A stretch of 64,000 nt of DNA from Grammothele lineata (Eukaryota > Basidiomycota > Agaricomycetes > Polyporales > Polyporaceae), in the NCBI GenBank assembly GCA_002150815.3, contig NDFF03000221.1:1-64000 (forward strand), read 5' to 3'. A program made the position numbers and the translations under genes. Below the pieces are notes generated by a model. The model had not been told where the DNA came from and did not search any database. It saw nothing but the letters and a program-made list of their open reading frames with translations. Positions 43,715-55,548 of this stretch are shown here, one piece after another. Numbering within the stretch: position 1 is the first letter of the stretch; the number at the start of each line of letters is the position of its first letter.

Positions 43715-44642
43715 GGTAACTGTTGATTGTGTACCATTGAGTATTCGATTGGTTAGGTAGTCGCGAGGAAGGCGAGACTGGAAGAAGGGTAGGTACTACC
43801 TTTCTACCTGTATTGGACTCCGGTCCCAGGGTGAGAACTGCGTGCTACTACTTAGTATCTGCCAGGAGGTGTGTGGCTGGAGGTTGCCCCAAGGTACTCC
43901 TTCAAGTTTGAAGAAAAGGCATGAGCACGGATATCCATAGTGGAAAGCTTATCCGATGAACTCACTTTCAAATTAGCAAAAATGTTCTTGCCAGGCGAAC
44001 TGGCTCAGTCGCCGAAGGATATGCAGGTAAGGCGGCCCTCCGTCGGACTATACTTATACGAACCCTCCATCCACATTGGCGCACAACGTCAGTACCCGGG
44101 GTACCCGGGGCATGGGAAATGGCCTCGACTTTGACAAGTCAACAACAGGCATGCACTTAAAAGCAAATTGATTCCGGCGTGGCAGGACGGTCATGTGACT
44201 CTACCAAGCTCGCGCGTCTCTGGCCCGGGGGCTCAAATTCCGTCGCTGCTGACCTTGGTCACCACTTTCATCCTAAGTACAGAGTTCGCGTCTAAGAAAG
44301 GCACCCAAAACAGCCAAGACCTGTAAACCAAAGACCGATAAAACGGGATCTCGTAAAATTACATAAGAAGCGGTGCCTCCACTGGCAGCAACTCCGGCGC
44401 CACTGCGTACACCAGTACCGCGATGGCACGCGCCCACTGGACCAGTCCTGCTAGCCAGGTACTGGCCGGCGAGGGGGTTAGCAATCGACCTAACACGAAG
44501 TCCGTCTTCCTGCTAGTACCTAAATAGTCCCACAGCTGATCGTCACAAACTCTTGCTTTATGACGTCCGGTCAGGAACAGATCTTGAAACATGCAGTTCA
44601 GCGTAAGTGAAGTTCGGAAGTATTGGATGTTACTTGCATACC
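43715..44642. other. Gap between HET-like 8 and HET-like 9
   Basis: 930 bp. No gene recognised. A tiny tandem motif (GTACCCGG twice, near 44094-44110) is the only structure noted. Confidence 0.5.
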
Positions 44643-46906
44643 TCATCGTCGAGCTGGAGCAATCTCTTCTAATGGTCTCCCCTGTGTAATGTAGCGTAGG
44701 ACACTGACGACTCGGCTCCCGACTCCCGATCCAACCAAGGGACGTTGCGCGACGAGCGCGCCCGTGGGACCTCCTGCCGCTGCAACAATATCGGCATTCC
44801 TACTACGGCCCCTGAAGGAAAACCCTTTGACATGCGAGCGGAGTCGCAGCGTCATGGATTCGGCATCGGCGCGCGTGGTCCTTGGTGGGGCGACGGGACC
44901 ATCGGACTCCTCCATGATTGCGGGCGTCGAGCGCGTTTTGCTCGCGGCAGTCTTCCACTCCTCGTACACGCTGCCAAAGAGCTCGAGGTCGAGGACGCGG
45001 GTCGTCTTCGGAGAGTGCTGGCACGGTGTGAACGAGAGGCGGATCGTGCGTTGTTCGTCGCCAAACGCCTTCGCGCGGCCCGGCCACGCGTCGACGTGGT
45101 CCTGGTGACAGTCGTGTGGGCGGGCGTGCCACTCGTCCCCGAGCGGATTCTCTGAGTTGCTGTGGATTGCGTCCGCGCGTGCCCAGTGGAAGACGCGGCC
45201 GACGTCGAGGGGTCCCGTGTCCGAGTCCGCGCAGATTCCGAGACAGATTCTCAGAGCCTCGCCTGTTGAGATGTCCGCGAAACGGAGTATGATCTGCACT
45301 TGCCCTGTGTCCGTACGCGTGGTAATAGCGCAGTTGGGGCGGAAGTGGAAAGTTGAAAGGTAGCTGACTAGCCAACGGGGGATACGGAATGGGGCGGCAA
45401 GGAGGGCGTCTGGAATAAAGCGAAGGAAGAAGTGGGTACTGTCGGATCGATATTCGGGGCGGGGTCCTGCATGTATGATGATGTCTCTCCACTGCGCCCT
45501 AAACGTCTTGCCTCTGTACTGGAGATTGTACATGTCTTTCCCGAGGAGCGCGATCCGGCAGTACCTATGGACACCTGCCGTGCTGTCGCGGGAGAAAGCG
45601 CAGCCTACGTAGTATGCGACGCCGTCGGGCTCATCCAGCTCCTCATCTTTGATGGTATGTAGGATAAGCCCAATGTGTTCTTTTCCAACATTCTCTTGTT
45701 TTGCCTCACAAAGAAGGACCGCGATCGTGACTCCGTCAACATCCGCGACAGGAAAGCGACATTTGAGCTTCATTCCGTGGCTGGTCATCTTGAAGGATGG
45801 AACCTGAATGCTTCCATATGGCCCAATTGTCCTCCGTGTACGGTTGACGTCGTTTTCCTGTTGAGAGAGAGGTTAGACGGAAAAACTGCTTGACGTAAGA
45901 TGGCGATACTACATACGGGCTCTAGCCATTGTCGAGCCAAATACGGCTGTAGAACGTCGTCAGAACTGAGATGTGGCGTGTAGAATACGGCCTTCAACCC
46001 CCGGAAGTCGTAAGGGGATCGTGCAAATATGTGGCGCCCATTCTGGTCCGGGTCGTGAATCGACTGCGTGAACTCTTGCATGTCTACCGGGGCATACAAT
46101 CGATCCCCAGGGGACGAATCGTAGTAGTCAGGCAACCAGGCGAAGAGACTGGTATCGTGACTTTGGTGAATGATCTCCTGTTGAAGACGCTGGAAGGCCC
46201 TCTCTCCCTCGCCGTAGATGATGGGCATGGTGATGTCGAAGAGCCCGAGAAGGCAGTACGCTTGGTCCTCAACGCGAGATGTCGTCCGGAATCCAGCCCA
46301 CGACATGCGCATGGCGACAGGGGCACGGAATAGATTCATGGCGCGAGTGAGGTAGCCAGGAAAGATTCCGGTAATATCGCCGAGAAGGACAGCGAGGTCT
46401 CGGTTGGTGCCAAGGGGTTTCCAGTCCTGGGACAGGAAGACGACGTAGGCAGGCGCTAGGAGTTCCTGCAATGTCCACCCGCGAGTATGCCACCGTGCAT
46501 TCCGGAATGCCGAATCGTCGTCATGAACATCATCGTCCGAAGGAACGTCTTCAAGGTAAGCGTAACAGACCTCCGCGAGCGCGTACAAGCTGAACATTGA
46601 GTTAAGCGCTTCAGAGAGCTCTGTGCTGCTCGTCTTGTCGATGCAGCATGTATCGACCCACACCCATGCGTACCCGTCATGCTCTGCAGTCATACAACAG
46701 TTCCGGATCTTTGGTCCGACGAGGTCACGGGGATTTTCACCAGTCCTCCGGCATTTCTCGGCGATACGCTGCAGGTCCTGAAAGTTATCCTCCTGCGACG
46801 GGTCGAGGTTCCAAGTGTGAGAGAGGATAGCATAGCCGCCGCGGGGAACAGAGGAGGCGTCCGGGAACGGATATAACTGTGCACGCTTTGTGTTAAGCAG
46901 CCACAT
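44643..46906 (-). CDS. HET-like 9: HET-domain protein (paralogue of HET-like 8)
   Basis: Exons 46906..45917 (330 codons) and 45857..44643 (404 codons plus stop), 59-bp intron 45858..45916 (GTATGT...CAACAG); 734 aa. An in-frame Met 60 codons upstream exists, but the family start MWLLNTKRAQL at 46906 is preferred. HET motifs: GGYAILSHTW, WVWVDTCCIDKTSSTELSEA, TRGWTLQELLAP, DQAYCLLGLFDITMPIIYGEG. C-terminal module: GMKLKCRFPVADVDGVTIAV, MYNLQYRG, FRIPRWLV, HDCHQDHVDAWPGRAKAFGD. Exon boundaries, total length and the GMKLKC insert match HET-like 8, while many other positions differ, so the duplication is not recent. Confidence 0.92.
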
Positions 46907-48123
46907 TGCTGCGTTCTGTAATTGTGAATTCGGGTAAAGTGGCATGTATTCGAGGAAGTCACATACCGTTGCTAATTCGAGCGATCTCAAGACTGGGACC
47001 GGGAAGGTGAGTATGCCGACTCTCGAGAACACGACCCCAGAAGGATCTGGAGGTGAAGAGTTTGAGAACGTCAAGGATGGGAGCAAGAACCGGGGGACTT
47101 GGGTTTATCTCGTGCAGCTGGTGATAATATACAGAGGGACGGGCGGGACGTAGCGACGTAACTCTAAGTTCAGTCAGTGAGACGGGCTGTTCCGCACAGC
47201 CCCGGCTTCCTACATTTGAGGAGCTTGTACAGAAAGATTCCAGACCAGATACTTCACGTCCAGAAGCCAAAAACTGGTCACGTCGTGGCAGGATCCGTCA
47301 CCGCATTGTGGTCGAATGAGGCTGTGAAAGCTTGTACAGCTGTCGGACAGTTCACACCACCGAGACATCTGTCATCCCAAGGCACAAGCTCGCATAAGAT
47401 CTAAGAGGGGAGTGAACAATGTTGGGACGTACAGTGAAGCTCAGAGGCTACCAGGGACTGTCGTCGAAGGAGGCTCCGAGGTATGAGGTCCACGCGTCGC
47501 GCAACGATTTTGCGAGGACTGCAAGGTCCGAGCGCAATACATGTTGCTAGGGTTCATGGTATATGCTGTCATTGAATTCAATGGCTCTGCATAATGTGTT
47601 GGAAGACCTTCGAACGGATGAGCATCTCGGAAGTCTGTGTAGTGTGCACATGGAGCATTGAAGGAGGTTCGAAAATTCGAATCTTCGGATACTGAGACGC
47701 TCAGAGAGCCGTTTGTGTATACACGTGGCATGAGCGTGGCATAAGCGCCCAGGTGGACGTCGAGTCGTCTCTCGCCGACGCCAGTACTCTCCTGTACTCT
47801 CTCGCCTCTCATCGACTGCTGAGGGCGACTTAAGGCAGTCATGACATATCTCCGCGAGGGGCGGGCCATCTGCCTCCAATCATCGCCGGATCATGCCGTA
47901 AGTAGGCGCAAGCGCTTCAAGCTTCGCGGCCTGTCGTGATGCCAGTCGCTGAACCTCAGGAAGTGCAAATTCATGACCCCTACGCGATAAACCCGGACCA
48001 CCACCCCCGAATTTATTGCGACGTCAGTCAAGGTACCTGAAGGTACGTAGCAGCCTAATGCCTCCATTAATAGACTCTCCAAACTTACAGATATCGATCT
48101 TCTTTCAGTTGTTGACATTGTAG
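46907..48123. other. Divergent intergenic region, HET-like 9 / HET-like 10
   Basis: 1.2 kb between two divergent starts. Open frames of up to 142 codons on the minus strand (47441-47880) have no recognisable domain. Presumably promoter sequence for both genes. Confidence 0.5.
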
Positions 48124-50366
48124 ATGTGGCTCATCCATACCACCACCGGTGAACTCGAGAACTTCAACAGCCCGAGCGACGTCAAGGGCGGTTATGCCAT
48201 TCTCTCCCATGTCTGGCAGGACCACGAGATGAGCTTTCAGGATCTCCAGGCCCTCCGCAATATGACGTCCGGCGTACCCCGCGACCACGCCTCCGCAAAG
48301 GTACGCGAGTGCTGCCTCCTCGCGGCATCACACGGCTTCGACTGGCTTTGGATCGACACCGTCTGCATTGATCGTACAAGTAGCGCAGAACTTTCTGAAG
48401 CCGTCAACTGCATGTTCGCGTGGTATGCCAAGGCGAATGTTTGCTACGCCTACCTCCACGACGTTCCTCCACTCTCCCCAAACGCTGAAGGCGCCTCTCC
48501 GCTCTCCTTCCACGCCGCGGACGTCAACGATATTCCGCGCGAGTTTCCTAAAGCCAAGTGGTTCACCCGTGGTTGGACGTTACAAGAGCTCATCGCGCCG
48601 CGGACAGTACTCTTTCTCGCTCGCGACTGGTCCGTCATCGGAACGAAGGCGAGCCTCGCCGTACTCCTGGAGTCCATCACTGGCGTCGATGCGGACGTGC
48701 TGACGTTTCGCCGTGCGGTAACCGACGTGAGCGTCGCACGGCGGATGTGGTGGGCGTCTGCGCGTACGACAACCCGCCTCGAGGATGAGGCCTACTCTCT
48801 GATGGGCCTATTTGACGTTCACATGCCGACGGTGTACGGAGAAGGCCGGCGCGCGTTCCGAAGGCTTCAAGAGGAGATACTGAAGAGGACCTCCGACCAG
48901 ACCTTGTTCGCCTGGGGGCATGTGGCCCCCCTCCGAACGGCATTGTTCACGGAGCAGCTAGCGTTCAGCAACTACCACGATGATAGCCACCTCTTCGCTC
49001 CTTCTCCTGCTGCGTTTAGCAATTCTGCGAACTACGTACCTATCCCGCTACATCTCGCTGTTAGGCAAACCATCAAAGCGCTCGGAATCGACATATCGAA
49101 AAAGGTACGTTACCATCTAGACCTGATCTTTCTATAGAACCTAAGTATTATAACTTTCAACGTCGTTCACAGGGAAAGCGCAACAGGGCGTCACAGTCTC
49201 TCACTTCGATTTCCCTTCCCGACTTCACTGTCACAACGCAGGGCGTGCGTTCACGGCTTCTAGTCATCTCCGCTTCTAAGGGCGCGTCCTGCCTAGCAAT
49301 CGCCGTACTCGCCTGCCAATCCTCCCCATCCCCTTCCATTCCTCCTTTCTCATCCCGCACAAAACGGCTCCTCGCCCCATCGTCTACCCAAACTGTCCCT
49401 CCCGACGCTTCTCCCCCCGTTGCGCCTCTCGGCCTCCTTCTCCGGCGTCGCCTACACTCCGCGGACGTCGAGCACCCGCGTTACCACGTTGGCGTTACAG
49501 TCTGCGGGACGTCGACTTGGGCCCGGCTTCGCGTCCGCCTCGCGCCCACCGCGTGGGCCCACGCGGCGCTCTCAAGTGCAGATCCCCGGACTCTCAATGC
49601 GCACTGGGAAACGCTCTACATCAGCCATCGCCCGTCGTCGCGCTCCCCGGGCATGCCGATGTCAGGCGAGGAGGGCCGCGAGCAAAGTTGGGTGGTGGGA
49701 AGGGCGGGGACGTTCAGGTTCTTCTTTCCCCGCTGGCTCGATGCAGAGCTGCGGAAGAGCGGGTTCGAGCCTGTCGGGGTGGACCAGCAAGGAAAGCAGG
49801 CGGAGGGGCCTCCATTGAGACTTCCAAGCACGGTGCAGAAGATCCAGAGACCGCCTCCCGGAGGCAAGGCCGTCGCGCACTTCGCGTTCAAGCATCGTCT
49901 TGTGGCGGGCGAGGGCTTCCGTGTCACGATTGGCCTCACGCCCGCCGGCGTTCCGTGGGCAACCGCGTCCCTCTCCGTGCCTCCACCCTCCGACATCGCA
50001 GCTGAGGCTCACATGCCTAACACTGGCGGCGCCCGAGGCTCGAGCATTAACCATTTGGACCAGTGGCCTCATGGCACGCGCGCTTTCGGCGACCTAGAGC
50101 GCAATATCCAGCTCACCTTTATGCGCGCTAACACTGGTGCTACGCACGTTCTCGACGTCCGCCTCGGGGGACGCGTCTACCGCTGCATGGCCCAATCGCT
50201 GCGCACACAGACCGCGGTAGTCCTTAATCCGCCAGCGCGGATGCCTATAGTTACCTGTAATGTGGTCCCAAAGACTCAGAAAGCTGCGATGGATGGGTTG
50301 AGCAATGGACATAAGGTATTCCGGCGAACCGCGCATACGATGCGGATGTTGTTCTCACACATGTAG
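48124..50366 (+). CDS. HET-like 10: divergent HET-domain protein
   Basis: Exons 48124..49104 (327 codons) and 49173..50366 (397 codons plus stop), 68-bp intron 49105..49172; 724 aa. Start MWLIHTTTGELENF. HET motifs are more divergent: GGYAILSHVW, WLWIDTVCIDRTSSAELSEA (TVC for TCC), TRGWTLQELIAP, DEAYSLMGLFDVHMPTVYGEG. A 12-residue insert lies before the RGWTLQE block. Exon 2 keeps the module outline (SCLAIAVLAC for GITIAVLL, HWETLYI for WRDIYI, FFFPRWLD for PFRIPRWL, NHLDQWPHGTRAFGD) but lacks the HDC part of the HDCxxDHxDxW motif and has long Pro/Ser-rich inserts. It seems to belong to a separate subgroup, with HET-like 11 as a possible neighbour in type. Confidence 0.88.
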
Positions 50367-51001
50367 CGCTAGGGCGTCTTCCACCCGTTTCAAATGACGT
50401 CATGAGTTCACCATTGGCAGATGATGAGGGCGTGCACGTGCGCGGCTCGTGATCGTGATCAAGTGGTATGACAATCGGTTCCACAGCCCCACTATCCCGG
50501 GCTCACCTGCTCTCCGTCCTTGGCCAGCTGACTACTACTCACTATCCTTAGTTGGCCTCTCATACTATTACCTATATCCTGCGGTCGTACAAACTCCGCC
50601 GTCTCAAGCATCAACTTGAAAAAAGGTCTGCGACCGACTTTTTGGCAGGAAGTTGTATATCTCATAGCTAATCGCAACTTGACCGTCACCTCAAGCCCGT
50701 GATATACATTCATCCTTTCAGCGTTGATAAGGACAGAGCTGCCACTGCAGCTACGCTCGATCTGGACTAGTTCCACGAGTGAGCTTGAGAGCTTCTTCCG
50801 GGCCATTGGTGTCGAATTGAAGACGCCCCGTCACAATCTGCTCTGTAGGATCTGTTGGCGACTGAGGAACACCGAATCCCTTACTCCGTTCTTCACTACC
50901 CTATCTCGCTTTATCGCTCCTTCTTTCATACTACGCCTGAGGTACGATTCATTGGTTGTCCAAATTCATGCGTCGGATTGATTTCACCATTCGCCACAGT
51001 C
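50367..51001. other. Gap between HET-like 10 and HET-like 11 5' fragment
   Basis: 635 bp. No gene recognised; upstream region of the fragment that follows. Confidence 0.5.
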
Positions 51002-51409
51002 ATGCGGCTCCTGAATACCAAGACCGGAAAGCTCGTGTCCTTCAACCGTCCGGAGGACGTACCGGGGGGTTATGCAATCCTGTCGCACGTATGGGGCGAG
51101 GCTTCGGAGGAGGACACCTTCCAGAAGGTCCAGGATGCGGCCAAGCAGTGTGAAGAAAAGGAAGAGGGACACGCTGCGCCGGCAGGGAAGAAAAAACGAC
51201 ACCTTACCCTCGACGAGCTTCAGGCAGCCCTTGAACAGCTGCAAAGTACACATCAGGAAACGCTATCTTATCCATTTGCGTCATACAGTGCCGTACGGAG
51301 CGATGGAGCCGTGGAGATAGGCACGATCATACGGAGATCGGCCGATCCATTGATGCCACGGCTGAGACCTCTATCTCTACCTGGAGAAGACGACTCCATA
51401 CAGAGTTGA
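51002..51409 (+). pseudogene. HET-like 11, 5' fragment (N-terminal HET segment only)
   Basis: 135 codons from MRLLNTKTGKLVSF. It has the HET N-terminus and GGYAILSHVWGEASEEDTFQ, then a charged, helical stretch (KKKRHLTLDELQAALEQLQS) and FASYSAV, and stops before the WxWxDxCCI and RGWTLQE blocks that every complete copy has. Those missing blocks appear in frame only about 4.5 kb downstream on the same strand. The simplest reading is one gene disrupted by inserted DNA, with the last 30 or so codons here being insert-derived. A short functional protein cannot be excluded. Confidence 0.7.
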
Positions 51410-51589
51410 CCATCTCCATACAGCGCACTACTGAGTTGGGGTCTGTGGGTAACGAGTAGTTGAGTTATTCCGTGCCACTTAGATGTATGCCCAGTGGATT
51501 TCCTCGAGATCTGTAGAATGTTGTGTAATAGCTCACTTTCGCATGCAAACACACACAGAGGACGCGGTTTACTACGAGAAGGGAATAAA

Positions 51590-52345
51590 ATGATTTACTA
51601 CATGTCTCGTCATACAAGGATTACATACACCCCACTAGTCCTACCTAAATCATGCGCCATTGTGCAAATCGACCCCGATGGAAAGACTGAGGAGGAGGGC
51701 CTACACGAGGAGCTGCTTCATGACCTTAACAACTGTAACAAACTCGACGCGGAGGGCGAATCCGGCTCGCGCTCGGCCTCCACCCACAAGCAGCGGAAGT
51801 GCGGCGCGTGGAAGGACGAGGGCTCAGTCTCCACCGTTGTGTCTCCTATCACACCCTCTTCTGCGCACGGCGCGACCCTCGAGACACTCGCGCAAGTCTC
51901 TCAAGCTCCGGCCTGCGAGATCTCCCGGACGTTGCGCCAGCCCGGCGCCGCACAGATGTCCCCCGCCCCCGACGTTCGTGCCCTGCAGTATTCCTCCTCC
52001 AGCATGGCTTTGCTGCCGCTTTCTCTTGTGAACGCTTCGGCCGCCCTGTTCCTTCTCTCCCGTCTCCAAGCCCGACCACGCTGTCGAACTCCAAGTCATC
52101 GAAGGGAAAGCTCTCCGTGGGCAAGGCGTCCGGTACCTCCAGCGCGAACAAGATGTCGCCCCCTCGCCCGCCATCGTCGAGGATGTGTCCCGTTGCCTGA
52201 GCTCGTTCCCAAGATCTCCGCAACCGCCAGCAATGTCACCAACCTGCTCATGAGCCTGGACGCCCCCACGACGCCTCCTGCTCGGGGGTCGTGTTCAACT
52301 CCCGCACATCGTGAGCAGGATGGGAATGACACAGCGGGCTGGTAG
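51590..52345 (+). other. Ser/Pro-rich open frame of unknown nature
   Basis: An open frame of some 250 codons, initially acidic (TEEEGLHEELLHDLNNCNKL), then low-complexity Ser/Pro/Ala/Arg sequence. No domain recognised and no clear start context. It may be a captured gene fragment or chance. Confidence 0.25.
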
Positions 52346-52587
52346 ACCTGCCGCCGCCACCCCAAGGACACGCCGCGAGCTTCGCTGGCAGCGCGATGCG
52401 GGGCCCATCATCTGGCACCCTTACGCACTGCGCACCCGCGGAACAGCCTCGAGCGGCACTATGCTAGTCCCTACGGCGCCAGCGGAGACAGCCGTTCCGA
52501 GCGCGGCATCTCGAGTTCGAGCACACGCGGTGGTCGCATGCGCACTCGCGACCGTCTTGGCCATTTGCGCTGGGCAAAAGGAATTCG

Positions 52588-52660
52588 ACGCGAAGGGACG
52601 CGAAGAGACGCGAAGAGACGCGAAAAGGGACGCGATCAAGCGCCCGTGGAGAGACGCGAC
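52588..52660 (-). repeat. GACGC-rich minisatellite, left block
   Basis: Repeated GACGCGAA(G)/GGGACGCGA units on the plus strand, the reverse complement of the GCGTC units in the two blocks downstream. Confidence 0.8.
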
Positions 52661-52827
52661 TCTTCCATATACGACAGATGTATTCTCGTACATCATTCTC
52701 GTTGAATGATCATTTCTTGATGTAAAACTTCTGTGAGAGTGCTATACCGTGTCTACCCTATGTTAAACATTGTCGATATACAAGGATAAGGCTCGGTATG
52801 GGCCTCTTCGTACCAGCAATGCGTCTG

Positions 52828-53080
52828 AGTGTGCGTCCCTTCGCGTCCCAGTGCGCGTCCGATCGCGTCTCTATCGCGTCCCGGATCGCGTCCCTCGGCG
52901 TCTAATTTGCGTCCGCTCGCGTCCGTCTGCGTCTCGGGCGCTTCCCGTTCGCGTCCCCTCGCGTCTCTCAAACGCCACACAACGCCACATCGCGTCTCTC
53001 AAACGCCACACAACGCCACATCGCGTCTCCTCGCGTCCCCTCGCGTCCGTCCGCGTCCGTCCGCGTCCTCGCACATCTCG
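52828..53080 (+). repeat. GCGTC-rich minisatellite, central block
   Basis: Some 25 degenerate units of GCGTCC/GCGTCT with 2-5 variable bases between them. It contains a longer tandem pair around CAAACGCCACACAACGCCAC near 52975-53020. Confidence 0.85.
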
Positions 53081-53544
53081 TCGCTGCGGTTTGTCTTGTG
53101 CTAGGAACACTAATGTTCCTCGTCGCAGCGCGTCGCTTTCTCGTTACTTGATCTCTAAATGTACTATAAGTAGTATGTTTCATTGTGAGATATATTTCTG
53201 TAGACGTCGTTTAATGCCCGTTCACTAGACTCGTTTACAATGTTGCTGGCTTGGGGACTGGGACGCGGGAAGTGGCAGACAATGTCCAAGTATGCAATGG
53301 ATGTAGCAACAGTCGGCTCGACTTCTGACACGCAACCTAGACGGAAGCAGCGACACGGCCGCCCTTGTCGAAAAGCACTCAGTGACTCGGTAGGAGAGCA
53401 GGGGACGGCCTAGTTAGGCCAGGGAAGGATCGTAAGCATCGTCCATACCCATGACCTGAACTCAGGACACAATCAGATGTATGTCAGAATATACATACAG
53501 CGTTTAGCTTCAAGTCGCACAAGTAACGTATAAGAACAAATAGG

Positions 53545-53700
53545 CGCCGCGTCCCCTCGCGTCCCTTATCGCGTCTCGAACGCCACATCGCGTCTCTGAT
53601 CGCGTCTCGACGCGCGTCTCTTCGCGTCCCCGATCGCGTCTCTCCTCGCAGCTTTGCGTCCCTTCGCGTCTCTTCGCGTCGAATTACCTGTGCCCGTTTG
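53545..53700 (+). repeat. GCGTC-rich minisatellite, right block
   Basis: Same unit type as the central block. Its end, GCGTCGAATTACCTGTGCCC, is the inverted counterpart of GGGCAAAAGGAATTCGACGC at the outer edge of the left block (about 52573-52592), so left and right blocks form imperfect inverted repeats. Confidence 0.8.
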
Positions 53701-54223
53701 CGCTGGAGGGCCGCACGATAGCTGACGCATCTGTATGGGGCGCGCTTGTGCCTCGTCTCCGCGACGAACTCGGGCGAGCCCCAAGAGTCGTCCATCGAGG
53801 CGAAGACGGTGGCAGCAGTGGTGAGCGCGACAGCGGATGGGACATAGCTAAGGATAGCCCAGTACTCACTGGTGGGGAACAGTGAGAGGAGCAAGAAAGG
53901 CAGCCATACAAGATAGCACAGAGGCGGGTACCGGTTGCGGGTTGCGGGCGATGGACGACTCTGGATGTGGGTGCGAGTCAGAGCGACACGTACAGGGGGG
54001 AACACTGGCAGTTGCCCGGACCGTGGATGTTGACGAGGATGCGGAAGTTTCGGATGTTTTTGGACTGGAGCAACGGAATCACTCAGTGGCAATAGAGGCC
54101 GAGACCGAGGAATATGACAATGGTGATGAGGGCGATGAAGGTGAGGACAACACAGAGGAGGATGTACGACGGGAGCGAGGGCGACGCGGAATGGAAAAGA
54201 GCTAAGTCCAAAGCGCCCAACAT
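53690..54223 (-). pseudogene. Membrane-protein-like relic
   Basis: From a Met at 54223 the minus strand reads a short frame with a strongly hydrophobic segment (SYILLCVVLTFIALITIVIF) that soon meets a stop. Another frame further on has a second hydrophobic block (CYLVWLPFLLLSLFP and following). Family not recognised; no splice model joins the pieces convincingly. Confidence 0.25.
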
Positions 54224-54514
54224 CGTAACCAGCTAGCACTCGAGGTTCAGCGCTCAGCGCTTTGGTAGTTCTGCTCCTATTCATACCCATCCCGCCTCAT
54301 CTATCCTCTCCGCTACCTCCACCCATGTCCCTCTCGACAGTGAGTCTCGTTACGGCGCTCACACCCTCACGGCAACTTGACTTGGTGTCCCCCTCAACGC
54401 AGCTACCAGTTCAACATGCACGTTGCAGGTTCCTGAGGACTCAGGAGATGAAGGAAACGAGGCTAGGGAGAGCGTGCACGACGGTGTAGTAGAAGTGAAC
54501 GAGGACGAGGAAAC

Positions 54515-55033
54515 ATGGGATATGGTGAGTGCTTCAATTCTCCCCCCGCCGTTCTCTTGTGGGTTCCGTACAAGCTGTTTGCTGAGCGTCCGCAGCCTGT
54601 ATTCTTCCCGCCGTATAAGATCTTGCGCTGCCCCGGATTGGGTCTGCTGTCTCCCGAGACCGTCCGCTCAAAACACAGTATTCCCGGCTTCATCGACGCG
54701 CTCTCAGCCTACCTCACCACTGAGGGTTTGCCCGCACATCGCATCCAACCCGCTCGCCTCGAACTGCCACAATATCCAGTCTTCCGACGCTTCACTCGCG
54801 TTCTGCCCTCGCTACGAGGTGCTATGCGCGGCGACACCTTCTTCGACGCCGTCCACACCTCGCCCGCTCACAAGAAAACCGCTTCGAGATTCAGTACTGT
54901 CCTATCCGAGTCCGTTGAAGATCCGAGTAAGGCAGAGACGTTGGGCGTTCGTGGTACGTTCGTCCGTTTTTGGTTACTGCTATCTCGTATTGAGTGCTTG
55001 TATCAGGGTATCACGTCGCTCGAGTTCATGTAA
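54515..55033 (+). pseudogene. Transposon-like ORF relic (C-terminal part)
   Basis: A 172-codon open frame. The stretch YPVFRRFTRVLPSLRGAM, DAVHTSPAHKKTASRFSTVL and SVEDPSKAETLGVRGTFVRF resembles, from memory, the C-terminal region of large ORFs in agaricomycete DNA transposons (KDZ-type). No catalytic core is present. An acidic exon-like piece lies just upstream (54423-54525) in another frame. Identity is tentative. Confidence 0.35.
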
Positions 55034-55548
55034 TCTTCTCACTTCCACCCGAGCTCCAACGTCTTCGCGTTGATACGGGTGCATCTTACAACATCTTGCT
55101 TGTTTAGAGTTATTCAGTCCCTTCTCAGACGAACCTTCGGACAGCAGTAGACTATACAAAGTGATGTTCTTGCGCGGACATCTGCGTGGTACCAATACTA
55201 TTGTCCTCCCGATTGCGCGCATATTCCGAAGCTGCCACCTCCTCCCTGTTAGCAGGCTTACCATTGATCGAACACTTGCCAGTGATACTTTACTTGACCA
55301 ATGTGACCTGTTCTTCTTGAACCATTACATAGATCAACTTATGTTCCTCTTTGTATAGAAATGCATACATTCTCTTCATCTCCCCGCAGCCATGGCGCCA
55401 TATAGTTGTGTGAAGCAATACTTGTTTCATTTTCGATATGCTCGCCACTGCACCACATCTCGCAGCACAAATGTATATTCCCCTACATATCATCACTATC
55501 CGACTCAACCCCGGGCGTCCGAGACCATACTGCGTTGAATGGAGATAG

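Larger units (their letters stand above)
51410..55548. other. 4.1-kb insert-like segment splitting HET-like 11
   Basis: It lies between the N-terminal and the remaining parts of one HET-type gene. It contains a Ser/Pro-rich open frame (51590-52345), GACGC/GCGTC minisatellites in opposite orientations (52588-53700), a membrane-protein-like relic on the minus strand (53690-54223) and a transposon-like coding relic (54515-55033). A 10-bp direct repeat (TGGAGATAGG at 51312..51321 and 55540..55549) is a candidate target duplication, but no matching terminal repeats were found at those points, so the ends are not fixed. Confidence 0.5.

Noticed and set aside
52828..53080. CRISPR-like array
   Set aside because: Units are short, degenerate and adjacent, without unique spacers of constant length, and the DNA is eukaryotic; it is a minisatellite.
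51322..55539. LTR retrotransposon as the cause of the HET-like 11 split
   Set aside because: No long direct terminal repeats, TG...CA ends, primer-binding site or reverse transcriptase/integrase motifs were found.
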